64,000 nucleotides of DNA from NCBI RefSeq assembly GCF_001426865.1, contig NZ_LMFO01000012.1, positions 125,086-189,085 of the forward strand, in the 5' to 3' direction. The translations under genes and the position numbers were made by a program. Below the pieces are notes generated by a model. The model saw only the letters and a program-made list of their open reading frames with translations, ran no database searches and was not told the origin of the DNA. Below, piece after piece: positions 17,682-25,332 of the stretch. This stretch comes from Paenibacillus sp. Root52 (GTDB taxonomy: Bacteria > Bacillota > Bacilli > Paenibacillales > Paenibacillaceae). How positions within the stretch are numbered: position 1 is the first letter of the stretch; each line of letters starts with the position of its first letter.

Positions 17682-18647
17682 ATGTTATGGCATGAACTAA
17701 CAATACATACTACCGAAGAAGCGGTGGAGATGATTTCGAATTTTTTGCATGAAGCAGGTGCTGGAGGGGTTTCAATTGAAGAGTCCGGTACTTTAAATAA
17801 AAAGCGTGATGCACCCTATGGTGAGTGGTATGAGTTTCCTTTGAATGATATTCCTGAAGGTTTTGCTGAGATCAAAGGGTATTTTTCCGAAGACACAGAC
17901 ATGGAAGCATTACAGGCAGAAGTGCGCCCGAGAATTGAGCAACTTGCTGAATTCGATATTAATGTGGGTGACGTGCGTTATGAGACAAGAACGGTTGATG
18001 AGAACGACTGGGCAGATGCTTGGAAAAAGTATTTTAAACCTGTGCGTGTGTCAGAACGTTTGACAATTAAACCGACATGGGAGGAGTATACTCCAGAAAG
18101 CCCAGACGAAAAAATTATCGAGCTTGATCCAGGCATGGCCTTTGGTACAGGAACCCACCCAACAACTTCACTTTGTTTACGTACACTGGAAACGGTGATT
18201 CAAGGCGGAGAAGAAGTCATTGATGTCGGAACAGGTTCAGGTATTCTTGCCATTGGCGCGGTACAACTTGGGGCGAAGCATGTTCTAGCTTTAGATTTGG
18301 ATCCAGTAGCTGTATCCAGCGCGAAGGAAAATGCACATCTGAACGGGCTTGATGACCGTATCACCGTGAAGGAAAGTGATTTGCTGTCTGTTCTGGGTAG
18401 TGAAGACCCAACACTAGGTGTAAAACTTCCAGTCAAAATCATTGTAGCTAATATTCTTGCTGAGATCATTATGCTGTTTGTGGATGATGTCTACAATGCT
18501 CTTGAATCAGGAGGCGTTTATATTGCATCAGGTATCTGGAAAAATAAAGAGCAGTTAGTTCATGATGGACTCATAGCTGCTGGGTTTGAAATAAGTGCCA
18601 TTCACCGTGATGAGGACTGGCTGGCGTACGTAGCTAGGAAGAGGTAA
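17682..18647 (+). CDS. prmA: Ribosomal protein L11 methyltransferase
   Basis: PrmA trimethylates ribosomal protein L11. The 321-residue protein has the small N-terminal substrate-recognition domain (MLWHELTIHTTEEAVEMISNFL; GAGGVSIEES) and a Rossmann SAM-methyltransferase domain with LDPGMAFGTGTHPTTSLCL, motif I VIDVGTGSGILAIGA, acidic LDLDP and VANILAEII (the NPPF-like catalytic segment). An AGGAGG site lies upstream of the ATG. In B. subtilis this gene (yqeT) likewise follows dnaJ and precedes yqeU. Here three small genes and one protease gene are interposed. Confidence 0.97.
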   Translation: MLWHELTIHTTEEAVEMISNFLHEAGAGGVSIEESGTLNKKRDAPYGEWYEFPLNDIPEGFAEIKGYFSEDTDMEALQAEVRPRIEQLAEFDINVGDVRYETRTVDENDWADAWKKYFKPVRVSERLTIKPTWEEYTPESPDEKIIELDPGMAFGTGTHPTTSLCLRTLETVIQGGEEVIDVGTGSGILAIGAVQLGAKHVLALDLDPVAVSSAKENAHLNGLDDRITVKESDLLSVLGSEDPTLGVKLPVKIIVANILAEIIMLFVDDVYNALESGGVYIASGIWKNKEQLVHDGLIAAGFEISAIHRDEDWLAYVARKR

Positions 18648-18650
18648 CAG

Positions 18651-19328
18651 ATGGATTTTCTAAATTCGCTCTTTCGTTACCCACTAGATCAGTTACCGTT
18701 TTTCTTGTTAACGATTCTAATTGCTTTTACTGTGCATGAATTTGCACATGCGTACTTTGCCAATAAATTTGGAGATCCAACAGCGAAACTGTTAGGGAGA
18801 GTAACGCTTAATCCGGTTGTGCATTTTGATCTATTGGGCGTATTAATGCTACTGATCGCTGGTTTTGGTTGGGCTCGGCCTGTACCCGTGAATCGAGCCA
18901 ACTTCGATAAACCGCGGAGAATGAGTTTGATTGTCTCCTTGGCAGGCCCTTTGAGTAATTTGTTACTTGCGATCATAGGAACCATCGTATTTGCTACGCT
19001 TGTGGGTACTGGTGTTATGCACAACATTGAAAATGAACGATTGTATACAGCGATTGCAACCTTCTTCTTCATGTTCAACCTCACGAACTTTTTCCTGTTT
19101 TTATTCAACCTAATTCCATTACCACCTTTGGATGGTTATCGGGTTCTGGAAGAGTTATTACCGCCCTCCATTAGTCGCAAGTTACAGGGTGTGGAGCAAT
19201 GGTCTATTTTTATCTTCTTGCTTATTCTTATCGTGCCCCCGTTACGGGATGTAACGATTAATCCGTTATATATGTTGGCATACAGTATGTATGACGATTT
19301 TGGAAATCTAATTAAGGGTCTATTTTAG
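18651..19328 (+). CDS. Site-2 protease family (M50) membrane metalloprotease homologue
   Basis: This 225-residue integral membrane protein carries the zinc motif HEFAH (residues about 29-33, in the first membrane segment) and the third-ligand motif in PPLDGYRVLEELL. NPVVHFDLLGVLML and GWARPVPVNRANF are typical of the compact YwhC/Rip-like subfamily without a PDZ domain. Four to five hydrophobic segments are visible. All the catalytic residues are present, so it should be active, but the substrate is unknown. It starts three bases after prmA ends, so the two are co-transcribed. A role in cleaving an anti-sigma factor would be speculation. Confidence 0.9.
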   Translation: MDFLNSLFRYPLDQLPFFLLTILIAFTVHEFAHAYFANKFGDPTAKLLGRVTLNPVVHFDLLGVLMLLIAGFGWARPVPVNRANFDKPRRMSLIVSLAGPLSNLLLAIIGTIVFATLVGTGVMHNIENERLYTAIATFFFMFNLTNFFLFLFNLIPLPPLDGYRVLEELLPPSISRKLQGVEQWSIFIFLLILIVPPLRDVTINPLYMLAYSMYDDFGNLIKGLF

Positions 19329-19428
19329 AGACCTTTTGAACTCGCATTTCTAGCAAACGAGTGATAACGTTTTGGACTGAAATACTGGTCAGAAGGACAT
19401 AAAAGTTGTATGATCATCTGTGGCGTAT

Positions 19429-19462
19429 GGATTCACGCCTGCTTGTGAGCAGGGTGAATTCC
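19429..19462 (+). repeat. Hairpin upstream of rsmE
   Basis: GGATTCACGCCTGCT and AGCAGGGTGAATTCC form a near-perfect stem with a small TGTG loop, about 33 bases before the rsmE start. There is no T-run, so it is not a terminator. It could shape the 5' leader of rsmE mRNA. Confidence 0.5.
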
Positions 19463-19494
19463 ATTCATAACAGGATAGAATGGTGGACAGACCT

Positions 19495-20259
19495 ATGCAG
19501 CGTTATTTTGTATCTGAAGAACAATTCCAAGAGCGTTCGGTTGTGATCACAGGCGATGATGCGCGACATATCAGTAAGGTTATGCGTGGCAAACCTGGTG
19601 ATAAACTGATTGTCAGTGACGGACGTACCAGAGAAGCTCTGGTGGAGATTGAAGGCATAGAAGCCGGTGAAGTGACAGCGAATATTGTGGAGTCCCTGGA
19701 GCTGGATCATGAGGCTCGTATTCGTGTAACGGTAGCTCAAAGTTTGCCTAAAGGTGACAAGATGGAAACGGTCATTCAGCGATGCACTGAGATCGGAGCG
19801 GTAGCGTTTGTTCCTTTTCTCTCGGAGCGGACGATCGTGCAATATGATGCCAAGAAGGAAAGTAAACGACTAGAGCGATGGGGGAAGATTGCCAAGGAAG
19901 CTGCTGAGCAGAGCCATCGCAACCGTATTCCGTCCATTAAGCAGCCGCTTTCCTGGAAAGGGCTGTTGTCTTCTTTTGAGGGATATGATCTGGTATGCTA
20001 TTGTTATGAAAAAGAAAACGGCAAGCAACTGCGCGATGCGCTAAAACCGTTCGTAGAAAAGCTTGCGCCTGATGAGACGGCTAATGTGTTGATCGTGGTA
20101 GGCCCAGAAGGCGGGTTCTCAGAGAAGGAAACACTGGAAGCTGATCAGGCTGGCGCCGTATCGGTTGGACTGGGCAAACGGATTTTGCGTGCAGAGACGG
20201 CTGGAATGGCCGCGCTGACTTGTGTTTTATACGAATCTGGAGAAATGGGGGGAATGTAA
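19495..20259 (+). CDS. rsmE: 16S rRNA (uracil1498-N3)-methyltransferase RsmE
   Basis: RsmE methylates U1498 of 16S rRNA. The 254-residue protein has the N-terminal PUA-like domain (MQRYFVSEEQF; HISKVMRGKPGDKLIVSDG) and a SPOUT (knotted) methyltransferase domain with AKEAAEQSHRN, VVGPEGGFSEKE and LGKRILRAETA, the latter two forming the SAM-binding knot. ATG 19495 gives the conserved MQRYF start. The in-frame ATG at 19480 adds five residues and has no better ribosome site. It ends two bases before the mtaB start, as yqeU-yqeV do in B. subtilis. Confidence 0.95.
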   Translation: MQRYFVSEEQFQERSVVITGDDARHISKVMRGKPGDKLIVSDGRTREALVEIEGIEAGEVTANIVESLELDHEARIRVTVAQSLPKGDKMETVIQRCTEIGAVAFVPFLSERTIVQYDAKKESKRLERWGKIAKEAAEQSHRNRIPSIKQPLSWKGLLSSFEGYDLVCYCYEKENGKQLRDALKPFVEKLAPDETANVLIVVGPEGGFSEKETLEADQAGAVSVGLGKRILRAETAGMAALTCVLYESGEMGGM

Positions 20260-20261
20260 TT

Positions 20262-21608
20262 ATGCCATCCGTGGCGTTTTACACCTTAGGCTGCAAAGTT
20301 AACTTTTATGATACAGAAGCAATCTGGCAACTGTTCAAGAACGAAGGATACGATCAAGTGGACTTTGATGAACAGACGGCCGATGTATACTTAATTAATA
20401 CTTGTACAGTGACGAATACGGGTGACAAGAAAAGCCGTCAAATTATTCGTCGTGCCATTCGTCGGAATCCGGATGCCATAGTGGCAGTAACTGGCTGTTA
20501 CGCTCAGACCTCTCCTGCCGAGATTCTAGATATTCCAGGAGTAGACCTGGTTATCGGAACACAAGATCGGGATAAAATTTTGCCATATGTTAGAGAAATT
20601 CAGGAATCCCGCCAACCGGTAAACGCTGTACGCAACATTATGAAGACACGTGTGTTTGAAGAAATGGATGTGCCTGATTTTGCTGATCGTACGCGTGCCT
20701 TCCTGAAAATCCAGGATGGATGTAATAACTTCTGCACATTCTGTATCATTCCGTGGTCGCGTGGTCTGTCTCGTAGCCGGGAATCAAACAGTATTGTTCA
20801 ACAGGCGCATCAATTGGTGCATGCGGGGTACAAAGAAATTGTGCTGACAGGTATCCATACTGGTGGATATGGTGACGACATGGAAAACTACGACTTGACC
20901 GATCTGCTCTGGGATCTGGATAAAGTCGAAGGCCTGGAACGTATTCGTATTAGCTCCATTGAAGCAAGCCAGATCGATGATCGTATGCTGGATGTGATTA
21001 AACGTTCGAATAAATTGGTTCGTCACTTCCATATTCCGCTGCAAGCAGGTGACGATGCAGTATTGAAACGGATGCGCCGTAAATATACAACCGAAGAGTT
21101 CTACAATAAAATGCTCCGCATTCGTGAAGCAATGCCGGATGTAGCCATTACGACAGATGTTATTGTGGGCTTCCCGGGTGAAACGGATGAGATGTTCCGT
21201 AACGGTTATGAACTGATGAAGAAGATCGGTTTCTCCGAAATGCACGTATTCCCCTATTCCAAACGTACCGGAACGCCGGCAGCACGTATGGAAGATCAGG
21301 TGGATGAAGAAGTGAAAAATGCTCGTGTACATGAATTGATCGATCTGTCTGAACAGATGCAGCTGGCTTATGCACAGCAATTCGTGGGACAAGTATTGGA
21401 TGTTATTCCTGAGGGAGAAGCCAAAGGTCGCGAAGGCAGCGGTAAACTTCAAGGATACAGCGATAATTACATTCAATTGGTATTCGATGGTTCTCAGGAT
21501 ATGATTGGCAAAGTATGCCGCGTGAAGCTCACTGAAGCTGGCGTCAATGAGAGCCAGGCTACGTTGGTTCGTGTATTGGAAGATCAACCGAAGTCTGCGG
21601 CGATGTAA
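20262..21608 (+). CDS. mtaB: tRNA t6A37 methylthiotransferase MtaB
   Basis: MtaB converts t6A37 to ms2t6A37 in ANN-decoding tRNAs. The 448-residue protein has the UPF0004 domain with three cluster cysteines (Cys11 in TLGCKVNFYD, Cys48, Cys79), the radical SAM cluster Cys154-x3-Cys158-x2-Cys161 (GCNNFCTFCIIPWSRG) and a C-terminal TRAM domain. The start is ATG 20262, with GGGGGGA about 8 bases upstream. The frame from 20220 is a shadow overlapping rsmE. It corresponds to B. subtilis yqeV. Confidence 0.96.
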   Translation: MPSVAFYTLGCKVNFYDTEAIWQLFKNEGYDQVDFDEQTADVYLINTCTVTNTGDKKSRQIIRRAIRRNPDAIVAVTGCYAQTSPAEILDIPGVDLVIGTQDRDKILPYVREIQESRQPVNAVRNIMKTRVFEEMDVPDFADRTRAFLKIQDGCNNFCTFCIIPWSRGLSRSRESNSIVQQAHQLVHAGYKEIVLTGIHTGGYGDDMENYDLTDLLWDLDKVEGLERIRISSIEASQIDDRMLDVIKRSNKLVRHFHIPLQAGDDAVLKRMRRKYTTEEFYNKMLRIREAMPDVAITTDVIVGFPGETDEMFRNGYELMKKIGFSEMHVFPYSKRTGTPAARMEDQVDEEVKNARVHELIDLSEQMQLAYAQQFVGQVLDVIPEGEAKGREGSGKLQGYSDNYIQLVFDGSQDMIGKVCRVKLTEAGVNESQATLVRVLEDQPKSAAM

Positions 21609-21623
21609 TCGAGATGACAAAAC

Positions 21624-21674
21624 AAGGATTTCATTTCCTTGGGGAACGTACCCGGGCGATGAAATCCTTCTTTT
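21624..21674 (+). terminator. Intrinsic terminator after mtaB
   Basis: AAGGATTTCAT (21624-21634) pairs perfectly with ATGAAATCCTT (21659-21669), followed by CTTTTG. Confidence 0.8.
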
Positions 21675-21737
21675 GCAATAAAGTGGCTAAAAAGTTGTAA
21701 ACAGACCATAAGCATTCCGTGATTGGGGGAGAACAAA

Positions 21738-22172
21738 ATGAACAAAAAAGAAATTTCAGCAGGTGGCGTTGTTTATCGCAAAGATGATGACGGAAAACTA
21801 CAGATCCAATTAATTGTGGATCGTTACGGGAAAACGACATTGGCTAAGGGCAAAATGGAACCAGGCGAAACGATCGAGCAGACAGCGCTGCGCGAGATAT
21901 TAGAAGAGACAGGCATGGTTGGACGAATTGTTGAACCTGTCGACGTTATCGCCTATACGTACCAACATGCAGAGTTCGGTCCGGTAGACAAGGAAGTTCA
22001 CTATTATTTAGTAGAGGCAGAGAGCGGCGATATGCAGCCTCAGATTGAAGAAATTAAAGGCGTAGATTGGTATACACCCGAGGAAGCATGGTCCAGACAG
22101 GAAAGTAACGGCTATGACAATAATGACAGCATTCTACGTGACGCACTGAGCAAACTGGGCATTAACGTTTAA
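21738..22172 (+). CDS. Nudix hydrolase
   Basis: This 144-residue protein has one Nudix domain. The Nudix box spans GKMEPGETIEQTALREILEE followed by TG, matching G-x5-E-x7-R-E-U-x-E-E-x-G-U with all metal-binding Glu residues. The start is ATG 21738, with GGGGGAGA 6-7 bases upstream. The TTG at 21723 lies within that site. Size and the N-terminal AGGVVYRKDDDGKLQIQLI fit the MutT/diadenosine polyphosphate hydrolase type, but the substrate cannot be told from sequence. It is a single gene between two terminators. Confidence 0.9.
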   Translation: MNKKEISAGGVVYRKDDDGKLQIQLIVDRYGKTTLAKGKMEPGETIEQTALREILEETGMVGRIVEPVDVIAYTYQHAEFGPVDKEVHYYLVEAESGDMQPQIEEIKGVDWYTPEEAWSRQESNGYDNNDSILRDALSKLGINV

Positions 22173-22229
22173 CTATTCAGAGCTCGTTTTATACGTTGCA
22201 AAATTAAGGAAGAACAGTTTTCAGAAGCA

Positions 22230-23231
22230 CTATGCCACGGGTGATTTCGCCGAAGGGGCGGAAACCGGTGGTTTTTTGTGCCAGATTGGTAAATAACATA
22301 AGGGCAGAGCTAATAGGGAACAGATGATGTTAAACAAAGTCTGTGCATGAGCGATCTGTGCTCCGTGATCTGCGGACAGCCAAGCTGAAGCTGCATGAAG
22401 CTGATTAATGAGCGGCATGAAAAGTAGTGCACCCGCCACGTTTAATATGACGTGCGCGGCTGCGACGAATTTGCCTGCGGATGCTCCGCCAGCGGCAGCA
22501 AGAACGGCTGTGATGCATGTTCCCACGTTGGAGCCGATCACAATGGCAATGCCAATCTCTACGGGCAACACACCTGTCGCGGCAAGTGTTATAGCCATGC
22601 TTATGACAGCTGCACTACTGTGAATTAGTGCTGTCAGACAGGCTCCTGCAAGGAATCCCCACCATAGGCTATCCGCGGAGCGATCCAAAAACCATTGGAA
22701 TACACCCATGCTTCGGAGTGGAACTGCAATGGATTGCATGACCTGAATGCCTGTCATGACGAGTGCAAATCCTGCTGCTGCCAAAAAACTGCATTGTATT
22801 TGAAAAAGCGTTCGCTTGGTTTCTTCGGGAGCCGCCCGATTGCGTTCTGCAAGGACAACAAAAGTAGCCCAGCCAAGCAGGGAAAGAACGAGTAGAGGTA
22901 GTGCAGCGCGTCCAATCTGCAATCCAACAAGTTCGGTAGTTAAACAGGTTCCGATATTTGTACCTAAAATAATCCCAAGCGTGCGCCCATAGGTGATGAT
23001 TCTTGCATTGGCAAGACCAATGGTGAGCACGGTAACGGCGGTACTGCTCTGAAGCAGTGCAGTTGCGCCTGCACTGAAAGCCATCCCTTTCCATGGGGCA
23101 GAAGTGGCACGATTAAGCCACCCGGCGAGCATAGGTCCAGCCATGCGCTGTAGCGACAGTTCCATTACCTTCATGCCAGCAAAGAAGATAACAAGCCCAT
23201 ATAATAAAGGAAACACAACTTCTCTGAACAT
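22230..23231 (-). CDS. yqeW: Na+/phosphate cotransporter family membrane protein (YqeW)
   Basis: This hydrophobic protein of about 333 residues contains two inverted PF02690-type repeats. The first carries ALLQSSTAVTVLTIGL and GIILGTNIGTCLTT. The second carries ALIHSSAAVISMAITL and IVIGSNVGTCITA. The QSS motif is the substrate/Na+ signature, and HSS in the second repeat is a known variant position. There are about eight to nine membrane segments and no PhoU domain. The open frame extends to 23330, but ATG 23231 has GAGG 6 bases upstream, and the added N-terminus is not membrane-like. B. subtilis has yqeW next to mtaB (yqeV). Here the gene is on the opposite strand from its neighbours. The transported anion is not known. 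Confidence 0.88.
   Translation of the reverse strand: MFREVVFPLLYGLVIFFAGMKVMELSLQRMAGPMLAGWLNRATSAPWKGMAFSAGATALLQSSTAVTVLTIGLANARIITYGRTLGIILGTNIGTCLTTELVGLQIGRAALPLLVLSLLGWATFVVLAERNRAAPEETKRTLFQIQCSFLAAAGFALVMTGIQVMQSIAVPLRSMGVFQWFLDRSADSLWWGFLAGACLTALIHSSAAVISMAITLAATGVLPVEIGIAIVIGSNVGTCITAVLAAAGGASAGKFVAAAHVILNVAGALLFMPLINQLHAASAWLSADHGAQIAHAQTLFNIICSLLALPLCYLPIWHKKPPVSAPSAKSPVA
22235..22277 (+). terminator. Terminator of the Nudix gene, overlapping the end of yqeW
   Basis: CCAC..GGT..TTTCGCC and GGGGCGGAAACCGGTGG form an imperfect stem followed by six T residues. It lies inside the last codons of the convergent yqeW gene, so one DNA stretch codes on one strand and terminates on the other. 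Confidence 0.7.
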
Positions 23232-23326
23232 CCGTAACCTCATTCCTTCCTGCATGGCTCTTATCTTCATCCTATGAGCCGGTAAGGACAACCATGACAA
23301 GCAAGAGGAATTACAGCGAGAAGAGA

Positions 23327-23478
23327 TCAAAGGTTTTACCTACGTATCACGGAGCTCAAATAATAAAGATATTCCTACAAACGGAGCAAGAACATGGAAT
23401 TGAATCTGTAGAAGCGAAGCGAGCGCCTTCCTCTTAACAGTTCCCTTTTAGAAAAAGGGAACTGTTAAGAGGAACAGC
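23327..23478 (+). repeat. Palindromic interspersed repeat, copy 1
   Basis: This copy is about 150 bases long. Landmarks are TCAAAGGTTTT at 23327, CAAACGGAGC at 23378, GGAATTGAATCTG..GAAGCGAAGCG at 23396-23421, then a perfect 20-bp stem (CCTCTTAACAGTTCCCTTTT at 23430-23449 with its complement at 23453-23472, 3-base loop) and AACAGC at 23473. The same landmarks recur at matching spacing in copy 2. No open frame of note is present. Confidence 0.85.
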
Positions 23479-23484
23479 CATCAT

Positions 23485-23690
23485 TCAAAGGTTTACCCCT
23501 ACGTACCGCCATATTCAAAAGATACGGAGATTCGTGCAAACGGAGCGGAGGGGACGGAATCGGATCTGGAGAAGCGGAGCGTTCGCGTTTATCCCCGGAT
23601 TTTCCCTTTTGAGAAAGGGAATCCAAAAAATCTGGGGATAACAGCGATCGAAAGACCGATCCGTCCCCGGAGCGTCTCCCTTTGCACTAA
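23485..23690 (+). repeat. Palindromic interspersed repeat, copy 2
   Basis: Landmarks are TCAAAGGTTTA at 23485, CAAACGGAGC at 23537, GGAATCGGATCTG..GAAGCGGAGCG at 23556-23581, an outer stem TTATCCCC (23589-23596)/GGGGATAA (23634-23641), an inner GGATT..CCCTTT/AAAGGGAATCC hairpin with a bulge, then AACAGC at 23640. A tail to about 23690 includes GATCG..CGATC. Together the two copies fill most of the 500-base gap between the divergent yqeW and the methyltransferase gene. Confidence 0.85.
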
Positions 23691-23731
23691 ACCTATCTTT
23701 TCAACTAACTCACAAAGGAAGTGGATTTACC

Positions 23732-25111
23732 TTGCCATCGGTTACCCTAGAACGCAGTCGCAAAAAGCGGCTGGAACATGCACATCCATGGATCTTTAAC
23801 AATGAAATTGCCTCAGTTGACGGAAATCCAGAGCCTGGCGATCTTGTTAATGTATTAAATCATCAAGGTCGCTACCTGGCGACAGGGTATTACAATCCTG
23901 CATCACAAATTACCGTACGGGTTGTATCCTACCAACCGTTAGATTTTGCTCAGATGGATACGGCGTTCTTTACAGCACGTTTCCAGGATTGCTTACGCCA
24001 TCGTGAACGTTTCATCCAAGACGGAGAAGCGTATCGCTTGGTTTATGGTGAAGCGGACTTTTTACCTGGGTTGATCGTTGACCGCTTCGGCAGCATACTT
24101 GTGGTACAGCTATTGACACTGGGGATGGATCGTTGTCGTGAGGCAATTGTCCAAGCTCTGATTGAAGTGATGCAGCCTGAAGGCATTTACGAGCGGAGCG
24201 ATGTGTCTATTCGTGAGCTGGAAGGCTTGGAGCAGACTAAAGGTCCTCTTTACGGTGAGTGCCCACGTCATGTGACTGTAACAGAGAACGGTTTGCTCAT
24301 TAAAGTAGATATCGTGGAAGGTCAGAAAACAGGCTATTTCTTCGATCAGCGTGAGAACCGTGCAGCGATCGAACCCTTAATGAAGGGCTGGGGCTACAAA
24401 AGCGGCATCCGTCTTGAGCAAGTGGAGCAGGATGGAAGTGAGCAATGGTTGCCTGTTAACAAAAGTGGTAAAGTTGTAACATTCCCTTACTGGGATGGTG
24501 CGACGGTACTGGAGTGTTTCTCTCATACAGGCAGCTTCACGTTGAATGCTTGTAAGTATGGAGCGAAGAAAGTAACTTGTCTGGACATTTCAGAGCATGC
24601 GATCGAAAGTGCTAGAACGAATGTAGAGTTGAACGGATTCACTGATCGAGTTGAATTTGTCGTAGCGGATGCTTTCCAATACCTGCGTGAACAGGTTAAA
24701 GGACTTGAAGATCGGAATGTCCGTGCACGTGCAGGCGAGCAAAAAGTAGACACTTCCAAAGCAATCGCTGCTGGCGGAGGTAAATCGTTTGACGTGGTTA
24801 TCCTTGACCCACCGGCGTTTGCCAAAACGAAATCAGCAGTCAAAGGTGCATGCCGTGGATACAAGGACATCAATCTTCATGGTATGAAACTCGTCAATGA
24901 GGGTGGATATCTTGTAACGGCGAGCTGTTCATATCACATGCGTCCAGACCTTTTCCTCGAAACAATCGCAGATGCGGCTGAAGATGCTGGTAAAGTACTT
25001 CGCCTCATTGAGTGGAAGGCAGCAGGCAAGGATCATCCACAGATTTTGGGTGTAGATGAAGGGCATTATCTGAAATTTGCGATCTTCGAGGTTCGCAGTA
25101 AAACAAAGTAA
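23732..25111 (+). CDS. Class I SAM-dependent rRNA methyltransferase (RlmI/RlmK/YwbD type)
   Basis: The protein has 459 residues: a PUA domain at the N-terminus (TLERSRKKRLEHAHPWIFNNEI), an EEHEE-like linker with LVYGEADFLPGLIVDRFG, and a Rossmann domain with motif I VLECFSHTGSFTLNA, VTCLDISEHAIE, DPPAFAKTK and TASCSYHM. It is about 60 residues longer than typical relatives (~395). The excess comes from two insertions, about 24384-24503 (between EPLMKG and ATVLECF) and about 24706-24785 (VRARAGEQKVDTSKAIAAGG). The start is TTG at 23732 after AAAGGAAG. RlmI methylates C1962 of 23S rRNA in E. coli; the position modified here is not certain, so no symbol is given. Confidence 0.9.
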   Translation: MPSVTLERSRKKRLEHAHPWIFNNEIASVDGNPEPGDLVNVLNHQGRYLATGYYNPASQITVRVVSYQPLDFAQMDTAFFTARFQDCLRHRERFIQDGEAYRLVYGEADFLPGLIVDRFGSILVVQLLTLGMDRCREAIVQALIEVMQPEGIYERSDVSIRELEGLEQTKGPLYGECPRHVTVTENGLLIKVDIVEGQKTGYFFDQRENRAAIEPLMKGWGYKSGIRLEQVEQDGSEQWLPVNKSGKVVTFPYWDGATVLECFSHTGSFTLNACKYGAKKVTCLDISEHAIESARTNVELNGFTDRVEFVVADAFQYLREQVKGLEDRNVRARAGEQKVDTSKAIAAGGGKSFDVVILDPPAFAKTKSAVKGACRGYKDINLHGMKLVNEGGYLVTASCSYHMRPDLFLETIADAAEDAGKVLRLIEWKAAGKDHPQILGVDEGHYLKFAIFEVRSKTK

Positions 25112-25181
25112 TGAAGTCAGTCACATGAGCATTTAAACGACAAATTATTTTGTATCAACAATCATATCAACATCAAGTTGG

Positions 25182-25214
25182 AGGTCTGCAGTTATATAGC
25201 TGTAGGCCTTTTTG
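25182..25214 (+). terminator. Intrinsic terminator after the methyltransferase gene
   Basis: AGGTCTGCAG and CTGTAGGCCT form a 10-bp stem with two wobble or mismatched pairs, followed by five T residues. Confidence 0.75.
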
Positions 25215-25332
25215 TTATGTTTATGGAGATGTTTCCGATGCTGCCGAATAGTGGCAAACGTATGTTCCGAACCGAGTCAGGTATGGTATACTGAGAATTA
25301 AAATCTTGTTCGTGATGATTGGAGGATTAGAC

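Noticed and set aside
20784..21620. 278-codon minus-strand open frame opposite mtaB
   Set aside because: Antisense shadow; the plus-strand MtaB motifs explain the sequence.
23430..23641. CRISPR-like or transposon-end interpretation of the palindromic repeats
   Set aside because: There are only two diverged copies with no regular spacers, no cas genes, no transposase and no clear target-site duplication.
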